Shown here: positions 17,612-26,044 of the stretch, piece by piece
How the letters are laid out: every line of letters starts with the position of its first letter
Position numbering within the stretch: position 1 is the stretch's first letter
From: Planotetraspora silvatica
Lineage (GTDB): Bacteria > Actinomycetota > Actinomycetes > Streptosporangiales > Streptosporangiaceae
Length of the DNA: 64,000 bases
Reading direction: 5' to 3'
NCBI RefSeq assembly: GCF_016863315.1
Contig: NZ_BOOQ01000028.1
Location: 113,841 to 177,840 of the forward strand
Program-made: the position numbers and the translations under genes
Notes under the pieces: generated by a model
Database searches by the model: none
What the model was told of the DNA's origin: nothing
The model's input: the letters and a program-made list of their open reading frames with translations, nothing else

Positions 17612-18775
17612 TCAGACGGGGACGGGCTGCCCGGCCTCCGGCATGGCGGGCTGGCGTGGGACGACGATCCGCAGGCGGAACCCGGCGGCCGCCGGTTCGG
17701 CCTCGACGGAGCCGCCGGCCGCGCCCACCCGCTCCATCAGGCCTGTCAGGCCGCTGCCCGGCTGGTACGGCCCGGAGACGCCGTTGTCGGCGACCTCCAG
17801 CAACGCGCCGGCCTTGCCGTACGTCAGGGTGATCTCGCAGCGCGTCGCCCGGGCGTGCCGTACGACATTGGTCACCGCCTCGCGGACGGCCCACCCGAGC
17901 AGCCCGTCGAGCACGTCGGGCAGCGGGGTGCCCGACGTGCGCACGGTCAGCTCGACCCCCGCGGCGGCCAGCGCCGACCTGGCGCCGTCGATCTCCTCGG
18001 AGAGACTGCGCTGGCGGTATCCGGTGACGGCCTCGCGTACCTCGACCAGGGCCTGCCTGGCCACGGACTCGATGTCGGCCACCTCCTGGACCGCGCGCTC
18101 GTCGCCCTGCTCGGCCAGCCTGCGGGCGAGCTCGCTTTTCAGCACGATGAGGGAAAGGCTGTGACCGAGCAGGTCGTGCAGGTCACGGGAGATCCGCAGG
18201 CGTTCCTCGTTGGCCGCCAGCCGGGCGACCTCCTTCTGCGCCTGCCGCACCTGGAAGACGAGCAGCCGGGTGTTGCGCACGCCCATGAACAGCAGGCCGA
18301 GGGTCAGGACCTCCATCACGAGCAGGGACAACGTGCCCTTGTCCGCCCCCTTGACGAGGCCCACGACGACCACGATCAGCGCCATGCCCCCGACGGCGGG
18401 CAGCGCGGCGCGCGGGGGCAGGCCCATCGAGAAGATGACGGTCACGTAGATGGGCAGCGCCAGCCAGCCGGCACCGAAGACCAGCGGATATCCCGCCGCC
18501 ATGGCCGTGAGGACGCCGAGCAGGGGCACGGTCAGCGGGTTGCGCTCGTCCTCGTCGTCGGAGGCGGTCAGCACGGTCGTCACATACGTGACCACGAAGG
18601 CGGCCAGCGCCACGACCTGCCAGGCGGCCTCGGCGAACGGCATCTTCCCGTTGACGATGCCGATCACCGGATAGAACAGGTAGACGAGGCCGAACATGAC
18701 GCCGATCAGCCGTCGCCACCGGGACGATCTGGCGTCCATCGCACCGAACGTGAAGGTGCGGCTGAACCAGCTCAT
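17612..18775 (-). CDS. DesK/NarX-type sensor histidine kinase
   Basis: A 387-residue kinase of the HisKA_3 group. Residues ~20-170 hold five or six membrane helices with almost no extracytoplasmic loop, so it probably senses a signal in the membrane. The phosphorylation motif is RISRDLHDLLGHSLSL (His ~200). The ATP domain has AVREAVTNVVRHA and the ending GSGLTGLMERVGAAGGSVEAE. RBS GGAGGCGGAAGG is just upstream of the ATG. It is 111 bp downstream of the ABC permease and partners the response regulator gene that follows. Confidence 0.93.
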   Translation of the reverse strand: MSWFSRTFTFGAMDARSSRWRRLIGVMFGLVYLFYPVIGIVNGKMPFAEAAWQVVALAAFVVTYVTTVLTASDDEDERNPLTVPLLGVLTAMAAGYPLVFGAGWLALPIYVTVIFSMGLPPRAALPAVGGMALIVVVVGLVKGADKGTLSLLVMEVLTLGLLFMGVRNTRLLVFQVRQAQKEVARLAANEERLRISRDLHDLLGHSLSLIVLKSELARRLAEQGDERAVQEVADIESVARQALVEVREAVTGYRQRSLSEEIDGARSALAAAGVELTVRTSGTPLPDVLDGLLGWAVREAVTNVVRHARATRCEITLTYGKAGALLEVADNGVSGPYQPGSGLTGLMERVGAAGGSVEAEPAAAGFRLRIVVPRQPAMPEAGQPVPV

Positions 18776-18886
18776 CCTTCCGCCTCCTGTCTGTGGCCTC
18801 GCCGGGCGTGCCGCCTATCGCCGTCCATGGTCTCCGCCTCGGCCGGCTTCGCCGTACGGGCGTCGTGCGCGCCGGCCGCGCCGCCG

Positions 18887-19624
18887 TCAGGCGCGGATCG
18901 TCGCCCGGCGATAGGCGAGGACGGCGAGGGCGCCGAGCGCGACCGCCCAGCCGGCGATTCCGAGGACGGCGGAGGTCTCCGGGGCGTCGCCCGCCACGAT
19001 GTTCCATCCGATGCTCGCGTAATCGTAGGACGGCAGAACGTGGGCGATCGACTTCATGGCGGACGGCATGATGTCAACAGGGAACCACAGCCCCCCGAGC
19101 AGGGCCAGCCCGAACATCCCGATCATGGCGACGGGCTGCGCGGTGTCCGGAGGCAGGAGCGAGCCGATCGTCAGGCCGAGGGCCACGAAGGGGATCGTGC
19201 CGATCCACAGGGAGCCGATGAGCCCGAACCACTCGCCCACGGGAAGTGACACGTGCTGTGTCAGCACCGCCGCCAGCCCCACGAGCAGCAGGGACGGCAA
19301 CACCAGCAACATGGACGCGATGAGCTTGGTGGTGATGATCGCCCAGCCCGGCAGCGGGGTGATCTGGAGCTGGCGCAGCCAGCCGCTCTGCCGCTCCTGG
19401 GCCCACGGCACCGCGCTGGACATGATCGACGCGGCGAGCGCGCCGTACGCGGCCATGGAGACCATGAGGATCACGCTGGCCTTGACGCCCGTCGCCTGGT
19501 CGACCTCCGACCCCCACAGGTTCGAGTAGAGGAGGTAGAAGACGACGGGGAAGACGACCACGAAGATGACGTACCGCTTGTTGCGGAACATGCGCAGCAG
19601 TTCGATCTTCAGGTAGTGCGGCAT
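18887..19624 (-). CDS. ABC-2 type transporter permease
   Basis: A 245-residue membrane protein with six predicted helices and the ABC-2 permease layout: cytoplasmic start LKIELLRMFRNKRYVIF, a first helix, a loop with WAQERQSGWLRQLQITPLPGW, and a later FPVDIMPSAMKSIAHVLP segment near the periplasmic face. It starts 2 bp after the ATPase gene stop, so both are translated together. Such permeases with DrrA-like ATPases export drugs, lantibiotics or lipids. The coupled DesK-type system suggests induction by a membrane-active compound, as with linearmycin-resistance LnrJK-LnrLMN in Bacillus; this is by analogy. Confidence 0.92.
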   Translation of the reverse strand: MPHYLKIELLRMFRNKRYVIFVVVFPVVFYLLYSNLWGSEVDQATGVKASVILMVSMAAYGALAASIMSSAVPWAQERQSGWLRQLQITPLPGWAIITTKLIASMLLVLPSLLLVGLAAVLTQHVSLPVGEWFGLIGSLWIGTIPFVALGLTIGSLLPPDTAQPVAMIGMFGLALLGGLWFPVDIMPSAMKSIAHVLPSYDYASIGWNIVAGDAPETSAVLGIAGWAVALGALAVLAYRRATIRA

Positions 19625-19626
19625 GG

Positions 19627-20511
19627 TCAGGACTCCTTGGTGAGAGCGAGGAAGGCGTCTTCCAGATCGGCCCCGTGGATCTGGAGGTCGCGGACGTCGA
19701 GGGTGGTCTTGCGGTAGAGGGCCTCGACGGTGGCGTCCGGGTCGTTCGTCCTGACCGTGACGCGGTCCGCCTGGATCTCCACGGCGGAGACTCCGGGGAG
19801 CGCGTCGAGCCCGGCTGCCGGCTGACTGCCGAGACGGAAGCTCACCGCGTGCCCGGCGACGCCCGACTTGATCTCCGCGGCGGTGCCGTCCGCGACGACC
19901 TGGCCGCGGGCGATGACCACGACCCGGTCGGAGTTCTCGTCCGCCTCCTCCAGATAGTGGGTCGCGAACACGATCGTCCTGCCCTGGGCCGCGTAGGCCC
20001 GCATGTTGTCCCAGAAGGACCGGCGCGACTCGACGTCCATCGCGGCCGTCGGCTCGTCCAGCAGGAGGAGCTTGGGACCGCCGGCGATGGCCAGGGCGAA
20101 CCGCACCCGCTGCGTCTGGCCGCCGGACAGCTTGTCCGCCCTCCGCCCCGCGAGATCGGTCAGGTCGGCCATCCGCAGCACCTCGTCGAGGGGCAGCGGG
20201 TCGGGATAGAGCCGGCGGATGAAGTCGACGGACTCCCTGACGGTCAACTCGGGGATCAGCGATCCCTCCTGGAGCATCGCCCCGATGTCCCCGCGGGTGA
20301 CCGCCTCGTCCGGGCCGTTCCCGAAGACCTTGATGTCACCGGTGGTCGGGCGGAGCAGCCCCAGCAACATGTTGATGGAGGTCGACTTGCCCGCGCCGTT
20401 CGGCCCGAGAAGGGCGACGGTGCTTCCCACCGGGATGTCCAGCGTCAGGCCGTCCACGGCGACGACGTCGCCGTATTTCTTGGTGACGCCGTTGAAGGCG
20501 ATGGCGTTCAT
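19627..20511 (-). CDS. ABC transporter ATP-binding protein (DrrA-like)
   Basis: A 294-residue ATPase with Walker A GPNGAGKST, Q-loop AMLQEGSLIPELTV, signature LSGGQTQRVRFALAIAG, Walker B LLLLDEPTAAMD and switch His in FATHYLEEAD. The last ~80 residues form the DrrA-type C-terminal domain. I use the ATG at 20511 (MNAIAFNGVTKKYG); an in-frame ATG at 20529 adds six residues. It is the first gene of the ATPase-permease-kinase-regulator operon, so the promoter should lie in 20512-20611, next to a decayed DUF2332 gene. Confidence 0.93.
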   Translation of the reverse strand: MNAIAFNGVTKKYGDVVAVDGLTLDIPVGSTVALLGPNGAGKSTSINMLLGLLRPTTGDIKVFGNGPDEAVTRGDIGAMLQEGSLIPELTVRESVDFIRRLYPDPLPLDEVLRMADLTDLAGRRADKLSGGQTQRVRFALAIAGGPKLLLLDEPTAAMDVESRRSFWDNMRAYAAQGRTIVFATHYLEEADENSDRVVVIARGQVVADGTAAEIKSGVAGHAVSFRLGSQPAAGLDALPGVSAVEIQADRVTVRTNDPDATVEALYRKTTLDVRDLQIHGADLEDAFLALTKES

Positions 20512-20611
20512 GACGTCCACGCTAGGCATCGGCCCGGTAGATCGTCAGTGCCACGCCTCCGGGCTTGGCGGTGACATTTGTCAGGCGCCCGGTTCGCGCA
20601 CGAACGGGAAG

Positions 20612-20977
20612 GTGCCGGTGCCGGACCGGGTGCCGGAGGTGGTGTGGCGTGCCGGAGTCGACCTCAACCCCCTCGACGTGCGCGACGCGGAGGCGATGCG
20701 CTGGCTGGAGTGCCTGGTGTGGCCCGGCCAGGACGAGCGGGTGGCACGGCTCCGCCAGGCCGTCCGGATGGCCGCGGAGGATCCGCCGCGCCTGGTCGGG
20801 GGCGACCTCAACGAGGTGCTCCCCGGCCTGGTCGCCCAGGCTCCGCGGGACGCCACCGTGGTCGTCTTCCACAGCGCCGTCCCCGCGAACCGGCTGACGT
20901 TCCTCACCGCACTGGACGGCGAACCCGTCGCCATGAGTGGCTCGCACGGCGAATGGATGGACTGGCTGCCCGCCTGA
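20612..20977 (+). pseudogene. Remnant of a DUF2332 family gene
   Basis: The frame reads VPVPDRVPEVVWRAGVDL, then NPLDVRDAEAMRWLECLVWP and later VVVFHSAV, close to the C-terminal half of DUF2332 proteins (normally ~340 residues). The ~200-residue N-terminal part is missing. Right after FHSAV the sequence jumps to RLTFLTALDGEPVAMSG and the usual terminal DWL, so an internal piece of ~40-50 residues is also lost. No usable start with RBS is present. A truncation plus internal deletion indicates a pseudogene. DUF2332 has no known function. Confidence 0.7.
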
Positions 20978-21101
20978 ACTCCCTGAGCGGACGGACTGCC
21001 CCGGTGTGGACGTCCGGGGCGATGAACGCCGAGGAGTTCCGTGGGGTAGGGATCCGGACGTCACCCATCGATCCGAGGGTGCCCTGGAGGTCACGGACGA
21101 C

Positions 21102-22475
21102 ATGGGCGCCGCGTTGCGAGGGCTTCGGCGGCTGGCGGAGCAGACACCGCCGTCGCGGGAGCGGTTCGCCGACCTGCTGCGAGGGCTGTCGATCCTGGCC
21201 GTGGTCCTGGGCCACTGGCTGGTGACGGTGGTCGGCTACGACCGGCACCGGGAGCTGGTCGGCCGGTCGGCGCTGCCCGACCTGGCGTGGGCTCATCCGC
21301 TCACCTGGGTCTTCCAGGTCTTGCCGGTGTTCTACTTCGTCGGCGGGTACGCCAACGCGGTCTCGCTGAGTAGGCACCGCGGCCGAGGCGGGCACACGAC
21401 CGAATGGCTGCTCAACCGGAGCGGCCGGCTGATCCGGCCGACCACCGCCCTGGTCCTGGTGATGGCCGGGGGTGCGCTCGCCGCCCACCTGACCGGCGCC
21501 GATCCCGCCCGGGTGCGCCTGGTGGTGTGGTTCGCCTCGATCCCGTTGTGGTTCCTGGTGGTCTACCTGATCGTCATCGTGCTCACCCCGCCGATGTACG
21601 CCCTGCACCGCCGCTACGGATTGCGGGTCCCGCTGGTGCTGGTCTGCCTCGTCGCCGCCGGCGACGTCGCCCGTCTCCTCGGTGCGGAGTCCTGGGGCGT
21701 CGGCAACTACCTGTTCGGCTGGCTGGCCGTCCACCAGATGGGGTTCGCGTGGCGGGACGGGCTGCTGCCCGCCCGTCCCCGCGCGGCGGTGCCGATGCTG
21801 CTCGGCGGAATCAGCGCGCTGCTGCTGCTCACCCTGGCCGGTCCCTACCCGATCAGCATGATCAATGTGCCGGGCGAGCGGCTGCACAACATGTCGCCTC
21901 CGAGCCTGGCCCTGCTCGCCGTCGCCGCCTCCCAGTTCGGGGCGATCCTGCTGCTGCGGGACCGGGCGGAGCGGTGGCTGCGGGGCCCGCGACCGTGGAT
22001 GACGGTGGTCGCCGTCAACGCGGTGATCCTGACGATCTTCCTCTGGCATGTCACCGCCGCGATCCTGGTCACCTTCTTGCTGAACCTCGCCGGCGCCCTG
22101 CCCACGCCCGCGGCCGGCTCGGCCGGCTGGCTGGCCTGGCGGATCCCCCTGCTGATCCTGTGCGTCTGCGGTCTCCTGCCGCTGGTCGCGATCTTCGGGC
22201 CGATCGAGGTCCGCAGCGCGCGCCGCCCCGCCACGCGCCGGCCCTGGATTCCGGCCGGCCCGGCCCGGGCCGCTAACCACCCGGCGGCCCGCCTGGTGCT
22301 CGCCCTGGCGGGGTTCGCCGGGGTCGTCTCCGCCCTTCTCGGCAACAGCCTGCTGCCCAGCACCAGTCCTACCGTGTTCGGCCTGCCGACGGCCGCCCTC
22401 ATCGCGTACCTCGCCGGCGCGGCGGTGCTGCGCTTTCTGCGGTCGACACCACCCGCCGACGTGCCGCACCGGTGA
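21102..22475 (+). CDS. Acyltransferase family membrane protein (acyltransferase 3-like)
   Basis: A 457-residue integral membrane protein with about ten helices. It starts with RFADLLRGLSILAVVLGHWLV, carrying the R-x10-H pattern of acyltransferase 3 proteins, and VLPVFYFVGGYANAVSLSR in the next loop. Such proteins move acyl groups to sugars or lipids at the membrane. The ATG at 21102 has GGAGG 11 bp upstream; the open frame runs further but without family similarity. It is monocistronic between two gene remnants. The acceptor is unknown, and no polysaccharide genes are adjacent. Confidence 0.85.
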   Translation: MGAALRGLRRLAEQTPPSRERFADLLRGLSILAVVLGHWLVTVVGYDRHRELVGRSALPDLAWAHPLTWVFQVLPVFYFVGGYANAVSLSRHRGRGGHTTEWLLNRSGRLIRPTTALVLVMAGGALAAHLTGADPARVRLVVWFASIPLWFLVVYLIVIVLTPPMYALHRRYGLRVPLVLVCLVAAGDVARLLGAESWGVGNYLFGWLAVHQMGFAWRDGLLPARPRAAVPMLLGGISALLLLTLAGPYPISMINVPGERLHNMSPPSLALLAVAASQFGAILLLRDRAERWLRGPRPWMTVVAVNAVILTIFLWHVTAAILVTFLLNLAGALPTPAAGSAGWLAWRIPLLILCVCGLLPLVAIFGPIEVRSARRPATRRPWIPAGPARAANHPAARLVLALAGFAGVVSALLGNSLLPSTSPTVFGLPTAALIAYLAGAAVLRFLRSTPPADVPHR

Positions 22476-22490
22476 ACCGGCTCAGGCCTC

Positions 22491-22525
22491 CCGGCCCCAC
22501 GCCGGCTGGAGTCAGGCGTGGCCGG
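22491..22525 (+). terminator. Terminator hairpin after the acyltransferase gene
   Basis: CCACGCC (22497-22503) pairs with GGCGTGG (22515-22521) around an 11-base loop, extended outward by CCGG/CCGG (22491-22494 and 22522-22525) with two bulged bases. It begins 16 bp after the stop. Like most terminators in high-GC actinomycetes it lacks a U-run. Confidence 0.5.
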
Positions 22526-22679
22526 CGATGAGCCCGGTCGATTCCGTGAGCCACGATCGCGCCGATGGCGTATTCCGCCACCCGGCCAGGACGAACGGGT
22601 CCTCGGCGGCGATCCGCTCCACCGAGGCCCGGTCGATCCCGTCAGCCACGATCGCGCTCAGGAGCAGCAGATGTGACAC
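22512..22679 (-). pseudogene. Frameshifted remnant of a YCII domain gene
   Basis: On the minus strand, one frame reads DGIDRASVERIAAEDPFVLAG, and the next frame continues VAEYAIGAIVAHGIDRA. Joined, they give the YCII signature (AEDPF, then AG, then VAEY), so a one-base shift lies near 22590. The N-terminal half expected for the ~95-residue fold is absent, since the hisG stop comes directly upstream. The region probably is a decayed YCII (muconolactone isomerase-like) gene. The match is short, so confidence is moderate. Confidence 0.45.
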
Positions 22680-22698
22680 TCGTGCCTCGGCTTGCGGG

Positions 22699-23544
22699 CT
22701 AGAGCCGCGCGGCGAAGATGGCGGTGATCAGGATGGCCTTGGCTCCGATCTCCCAGAGCTGGTCCATCACCTGCTGGTGGCCCTTGCGCGGGATCATGGC
22801 GCGGACGGCGACCCAGCCCTCACGGTGGAGCGGGGAGACCGTCGGGCCCTCCATGCCGGGCGTGATCGCGATGGCCTCGTCGATCCGCTCGGCCCGGATG
22901 TCATAGTCGATCATTACGTAGTCGCGGGCCACGAGCACGCCCTGCAGACGCCGGATCAGCTGCTGGAAGCCGTTCGTCTCCGCCGCGCCGGACTGCTTGA
23001 TCACGATGGCCTCGGAGTGGGCGATCGGCTCGCCGAAGACCTCCAGACCGACGTTGCGCAGCGTGGTGCCCGTCTCCACCACATCGGCGACCGCGTCGGC
23101 GACGCCCAGCCGGATCGCGGTCTCCACGGCGCCGTCCAGCTTGATCACCCGGGCGTCGATGCCCTGGTCGGCGAGGTACTTGCCCAGCAGGCCGGCGTAC
23201 GACGTGGCGATCCGCAGCCCGGACAGGTCGTTGACGCTGGTGTAGGTCGCGGGAGTCGAGGCGAAACGGAACGTCGACCGGCCGAAGCCCAGTGGCACGA
23301 CCTCCTCGGCCGGGGCACCGGAATCGAACAACATGTCACGGCCGGTGATGCCGGCGTCGAGGGTGCCCTCGCCGACGTAGACGGCGATGTCACGAGGACG
23401 CAGGAAGAACAGCTCGATGGAGTTCTCGGGGTCGACGACCACGAGTTCCTTGGAGTCTCTGCGCGGCCGGTATCCGGCCTCTTTCAGCATGGTCTGGGCG
23501 GCATCGGTGAGCGCGCCCTTGTTCGGTACGGCTAGACGCAGCAT
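22699..23544 (-). CDS. hisG: ATP phosphoribosyltransferase (long form)
   Basis: A 281-residue enzyme for the first step of histidine synthesis, joining ATP and PRPP. It starts MLRLAVPNKGALTDAA, has GITGRDMLFDSG and the phosphate-binding ADAVADVVETGTTLRNVGLE segment, and carries the ~80-residue C-terminal regulatory domain of the long form (GPTVSPLHREGWVAVRAMIPRK), which binds histidine for feedback inhibition. It follows hisE by 62 bp in the same operon. All family features are intact. Confidence 0.96.
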   Translation of the reverse strand: MLRLAVPNKGALTDAAQTMLKEAGYRPRRDSKELVVVDPENSIELFFLRPRDIAVYVGEGTLDAGITGRDMLFDSGAPAEEVVPLGFGRSTFRFASTPATYTSVNDLSGLRIATSYAGLLGKYLADQGIDARVIKLDGAVETAIRLGVADAVADVVETGTTLRNVGLEVFGEPIAHSEAIVIKQSGAAETNGFQQLIRRLQGVLVARDYVMIDYDIRAERIDEAIAITPGMEGPTVSPLHREGWVAVRAMIPRKGHQQVMDQLWEIGAKAILITAIFAARL

Positions 23545-23606
23545 GGCGTGAGGCCTTTCGGAATCGGGATGGACCAGGTCAGGAGCAGGCGGCCGCGATC
23601 ACGCGG

Positions 23607-23870
23607 CTACAGATGCTTGTAGACCTGGTCGAGCCCGATCCCACGCGCCAGCATGAGGACCTGGACGTGATAGAGCAGCTGCGAGATCTCCTCGGCAGCC
23701 CGGTCGGCCGACTCGTGCTCGGCCGCCATCCAGCTCTCGGCGGCCTCCTCCACGATCTTCTTGCCGATGGCATGGACACCGGCGTCCAGGGCGGCGACGG
23801 TCCCCGACCCCGGGGGCCGGGTTCGCGCCTTCTCTGCCAGCTCGGCGTACAGCTCTTCGAACGTCTTCAT
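23607..23870 (-). CDS. hisE: Phosphoribosyl-ATP diphosphatase
   Basis: An 87-residue MazG-fold enzyme that removes pyrophosphate from phosphoribosyl-ATP, the second step of histidine synthesis. The metal-binding signature is visible as [19 protein letters not shown] and [16 protein letters not shown]. The start at 23870 ([15 protein letters not shown]) has a GAGAGAG ribosome site and matches family length; the frame is open 87 bases further but without similarity. It is first in a hisE-hisG operon, and the repeat array lies 104 bp upstream of its start. The rest of the his pathway is not in the window. Confidence 0.95.
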   Translation of the reverse strand: MKTFEELYAELAEKARTRPPGSGTVAALDAGVHAIGKKIVEEAAESWMAAEHESADRAAEEISQLLYHVQVLMLARGIGLDQVYKHL

Positions 23871-23973
23871 GATCTCTCTCGGATCGTCGGGCGTGCCTGT
23901 CCAGGGTATCCGCCGCATGGACGCATCGAGGTCAGTCACGCCCGAGGCGCGCCGCACCCCCCCACCCCCCCGC

Positions 23974-24328
23974 CGTGATCATGCACACTTTCGGAATCTT
24001 GCCCCCCGACCTGCCCCAACCCCGCCCGTGATCATGCACACGTTCGTGAGAATGCCGTCCAGCCAGGGAAAACTCGAACCGTGATCATGCACACCTTCGG
24101 CCATCTGCCGTACGACCAGCGGAAATGCAAAACGTGATCATGTACGCGCGCTGCGCGTGCATGATCACGTTAGGCAAAACCGCAGATCAGAACCCAGTCA
24201 CAAGAATCCGTGCATGATCACGAATCAAGAACGGGCAGCTCAGGCCTTCGTCTTCCGAACCTGTGCATGATCACGATCGGAATCGGGCCAGCTCAGCGAC
24301 CCGATTTCCGAACTTGTGCATGATCACG
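23974..24328. repeat. Mirror-symmetric array of eight 14-mers at exact 53-bp period
   Basis: The motif CGTGATCATGCACA begins at 23974, 24027, 24080 and 24133 (one variant base pair at the last). Its complement TGTGCATGATCACG begins at 24156, 24209, 24262 and 24315. All steps inside each half are exactly 53 bp, and the array midpoint is 24151. The 39-bp segments between motifs differ in sequence, but in most of them the end next to the motif reads TTCCGAACC or close to it, and the middle has a CAGGTCAGG-like box. It fills the gap between the DEAD-box gene's stop (24344) and hisE. No coding capacity is seen. Confidence 0.9.
24131..24171. repeat. 41-bp palindrome at the centre of the first array
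   Basis: Arms of 20 bp (24131-24150 and 24152-24171) around the single base 24151 pair at 18 positions, and the other two are G/T wobbles. It is made by motif 4 and motif 5 meeting head to head with a GC-rich bridge. As RNA it would form a long hairpin; as DNA it could form a cruciform. It sits between the DEAD-box gene and hisE, both on the minus strand, so it may also stop transcription. Confidence 0.85.
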
Positions 24329-24343
24329 CCGAAGCGAGGGGGG

Positions 24344-26044
24344 TTAGCGGGGGGCCTGGGCGTGGTCACGGCGAGGAGGACGGCGGTCGGAACGGGGGGC
24401 GGGGCCCTCCGTCGACCTGGGCCGCTCGCCCTGGTAACGGGCGCGGGAGTCACCACGGGCGTCACCGGTGGCCGGGCCACGGCGCCTGTCTCCCTGGAAC
24501 CCGCGGTTGTCACCCTGACGGTCCCCGCGGAACCCGCCACGCTCGCCCCGGGAATCGTCACGACGCTCGGCGGGCCGGTCGTCGCGCCGCTCGGTGGCGG
24601 GCCGCTCTCCGCGACCCTCCGACGGCCTGTCCCGGAACCGGCCGCGGGCCTCGCCCACGCCGCCGGCCGACTCGTCGCGCCGTCGGGCCGGCCTGGCCTC
24701 GCCGGGACGGCCGTCCCGGTCGCGGCGGTCGCCGAATCGACCACGCCGACGCTCGCCGCCGGCGTGGTCGCCCTTGGGCCGCAGGGGCTTGCGCACGTCC
24801 GGCTCCCACACGGGGATCGACTCGCCACTGGGCCGGCGGGCGCCGGCGATGTCGGCGAGCACGGGGTCGCCGGGCGTGACCCGGTGCCGGGACGCGTTGA
24901 TGCCCGCCCGGCGGGCCATCTGCTCGGTCGAACGGCGCTCGTTCGGCATGACCAGCGTCAGGACGCTGCCCCGCTCGCCCGCCCGGGCCGTACGGCCGCC
25001 GCGGTGCAGGTAGCTCTTGTGGTCGGCCGGCGGGTCGACGTGGAGGACGAGGCTGACGTCGTCCACGTGGATGCCGCGGGCGGCGACGTCGGTGCAGACC
25101 AGCACCTTGATGTTGCCCTCGCGGAACTCGCCGAGGATCCGGGTGCGCTGGTTCTGCCGCTTGCCGCCGTGCAGGCCGCCGGCCCGGACGCCGACGCGCG
25201 CCAGTTGCTTCACGACCCGGTCGACGCCGTGCTGGGTGCGGACGAACAGGATGGTCCGGCCGTCGCGGTTGGCGATCTCGGCCGTCACGTCGACCTTGTC
25301 GTCACGGTGGACCTGGACGAGGTGGTGCTCCATGGTCTCGACCGACGAGGTCGCCGGGTCGAGGGAGTGCGTGATCGGGTCGGTGAGGAACGCCCGCACG
25401 AGCTTGTCGACGTCGCCGTCCAGCGTGGCGGAGAACAGCAGTCGCTGGCCGTTGGCGGGCGTCTTGGCGAGGATCGAGCTCACCACGGGGTAGAAGCCGA
25501 GGTCGCACATGTGGTCGGCCTCGTCGAGGACGCTGATCTCGATGTCCTCCAGGGAGCACTCTCCCTGCTCCATGAGGTCGGTCAGCCGTCCGGGCGTGGC
25601 GACGACGATCTCGACGCCGCGGCGCAGCGCCTCGATCTGCCTGCCCATGGACATCCCGCCCACGACCGTCTTGACGCGCAGCGACAGGCCGCGGCCGAGC
25701 GGTTCGAGCGCGTCAGCCACCTGGAGGGCCAGCTCGCGGGTGGGGACCAGGACGATGGCGCGGGGGCGCCTCGGGAGCGCCCGCTCACCGGCGATCCTGG
25801 CCATGGTGGGAAGGCCGAAGGCCAGCGTCTTGCCGGAGCCGGTCTGGCCGCGGCCGAGGACGTCGCGCCCGTCGAGGATGTCGGGGATGGCCGCGCTCTG
25901 AATGGGGAAGGGCGCGGTGATGCCCTGACGGGCCAGCCCCGCCACGAGCGGCTTGGGCAACCCGAGCTGAGCGAAGTCGGCTCGGGTGACCTCCGCCTCC
26001 GCGGCGTCGGTGATCTCGGGCAGGCCGGGGTCGAGCATGGTCAC
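24344..26044 (-). CDS. DEAD-box RNA helicase with long Arg/Gly-rich tail
   Basis: A ~566-residue RhlE-like helicase. Core motifs in order: Q-motif FPIQSAAIPDIL, GQTGSGKT, PTRELALQ, ATPGRL, DEAD (in LDEADHM), SAT, then VLVCTDVAARGIHVDD and YLHRGGRTARAG. The C-terminal ~170 residues are a basic, low-complexity RGG-type tail (repeats of ERRDDRPAERRDD, GGFRGDRQGDN), which usually binds RNA nonspecifically. GTG 26044 is preferred because GAAAGG is well spaced; ATGs at 26038 and 26083 are alternatives. It has a ~480-bp hairpin-rich leader, and the repeat array starts 16 bp after its stop. Confidence 0.93.
   Translation of the reverse strand: MTMLDPGLPEITDAAEAEVTRADFAQLGLPKPLVAGLARQGITAPFPIQSAAIPDILDGRDVLGRGQTGSGKTLAFGLPTMARIAGERALPRRPRAIVLVPTRELALQVADALEPLGRGLSLRVKTVVGGMSMGRQIEALRRGVEIVVATPGRLTDLMEQGECSLEDIEISVLDEADHMCDLGFYPVVSSILAKTPANGQRLLFSATLDGDVDKLVRAFLTDPITHSLDPATSSVETMEHHLVQVHRDDKVDVTAEIANRDGRTILFVRTQHGVDRVVKQLARVGVRAGGLHGGKRQNQRTRILGEFREGNIKVLVCTDVAARGIHVDDVSLVLHVDPPADHKSYLHRGGRTARAGERGSVLTLVMPNERRSTEQMARRAGINASRHRVTPGDPVLADIAGARRPSGESIPVWEPDVRKPLRPKGDHAGGERRRGRFGDRRDRDGRPGEARPARRRDESAGGVGEARGRFRDRPSEGRGERPATERRDDRPAERRDDSRGERGGFRGDRQGDNRGFQGDRRRGPATGDARGDSRARYQGERPRSTEGPAPRSDRRPPRRDHAQAPR

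Noticed and set aside
20904..22469. 521-codon minus-strand frame opposite the acyltransferase
   Set aside because: Antisense shadow; the plus strand encodes a normal multi-helix protein.
23974..24328. CRISPR array
   Set aside because: Repeats are only 14 bp, the spacers share conserved boxes, the direction flips in the middle, and no cas gene is in the window.
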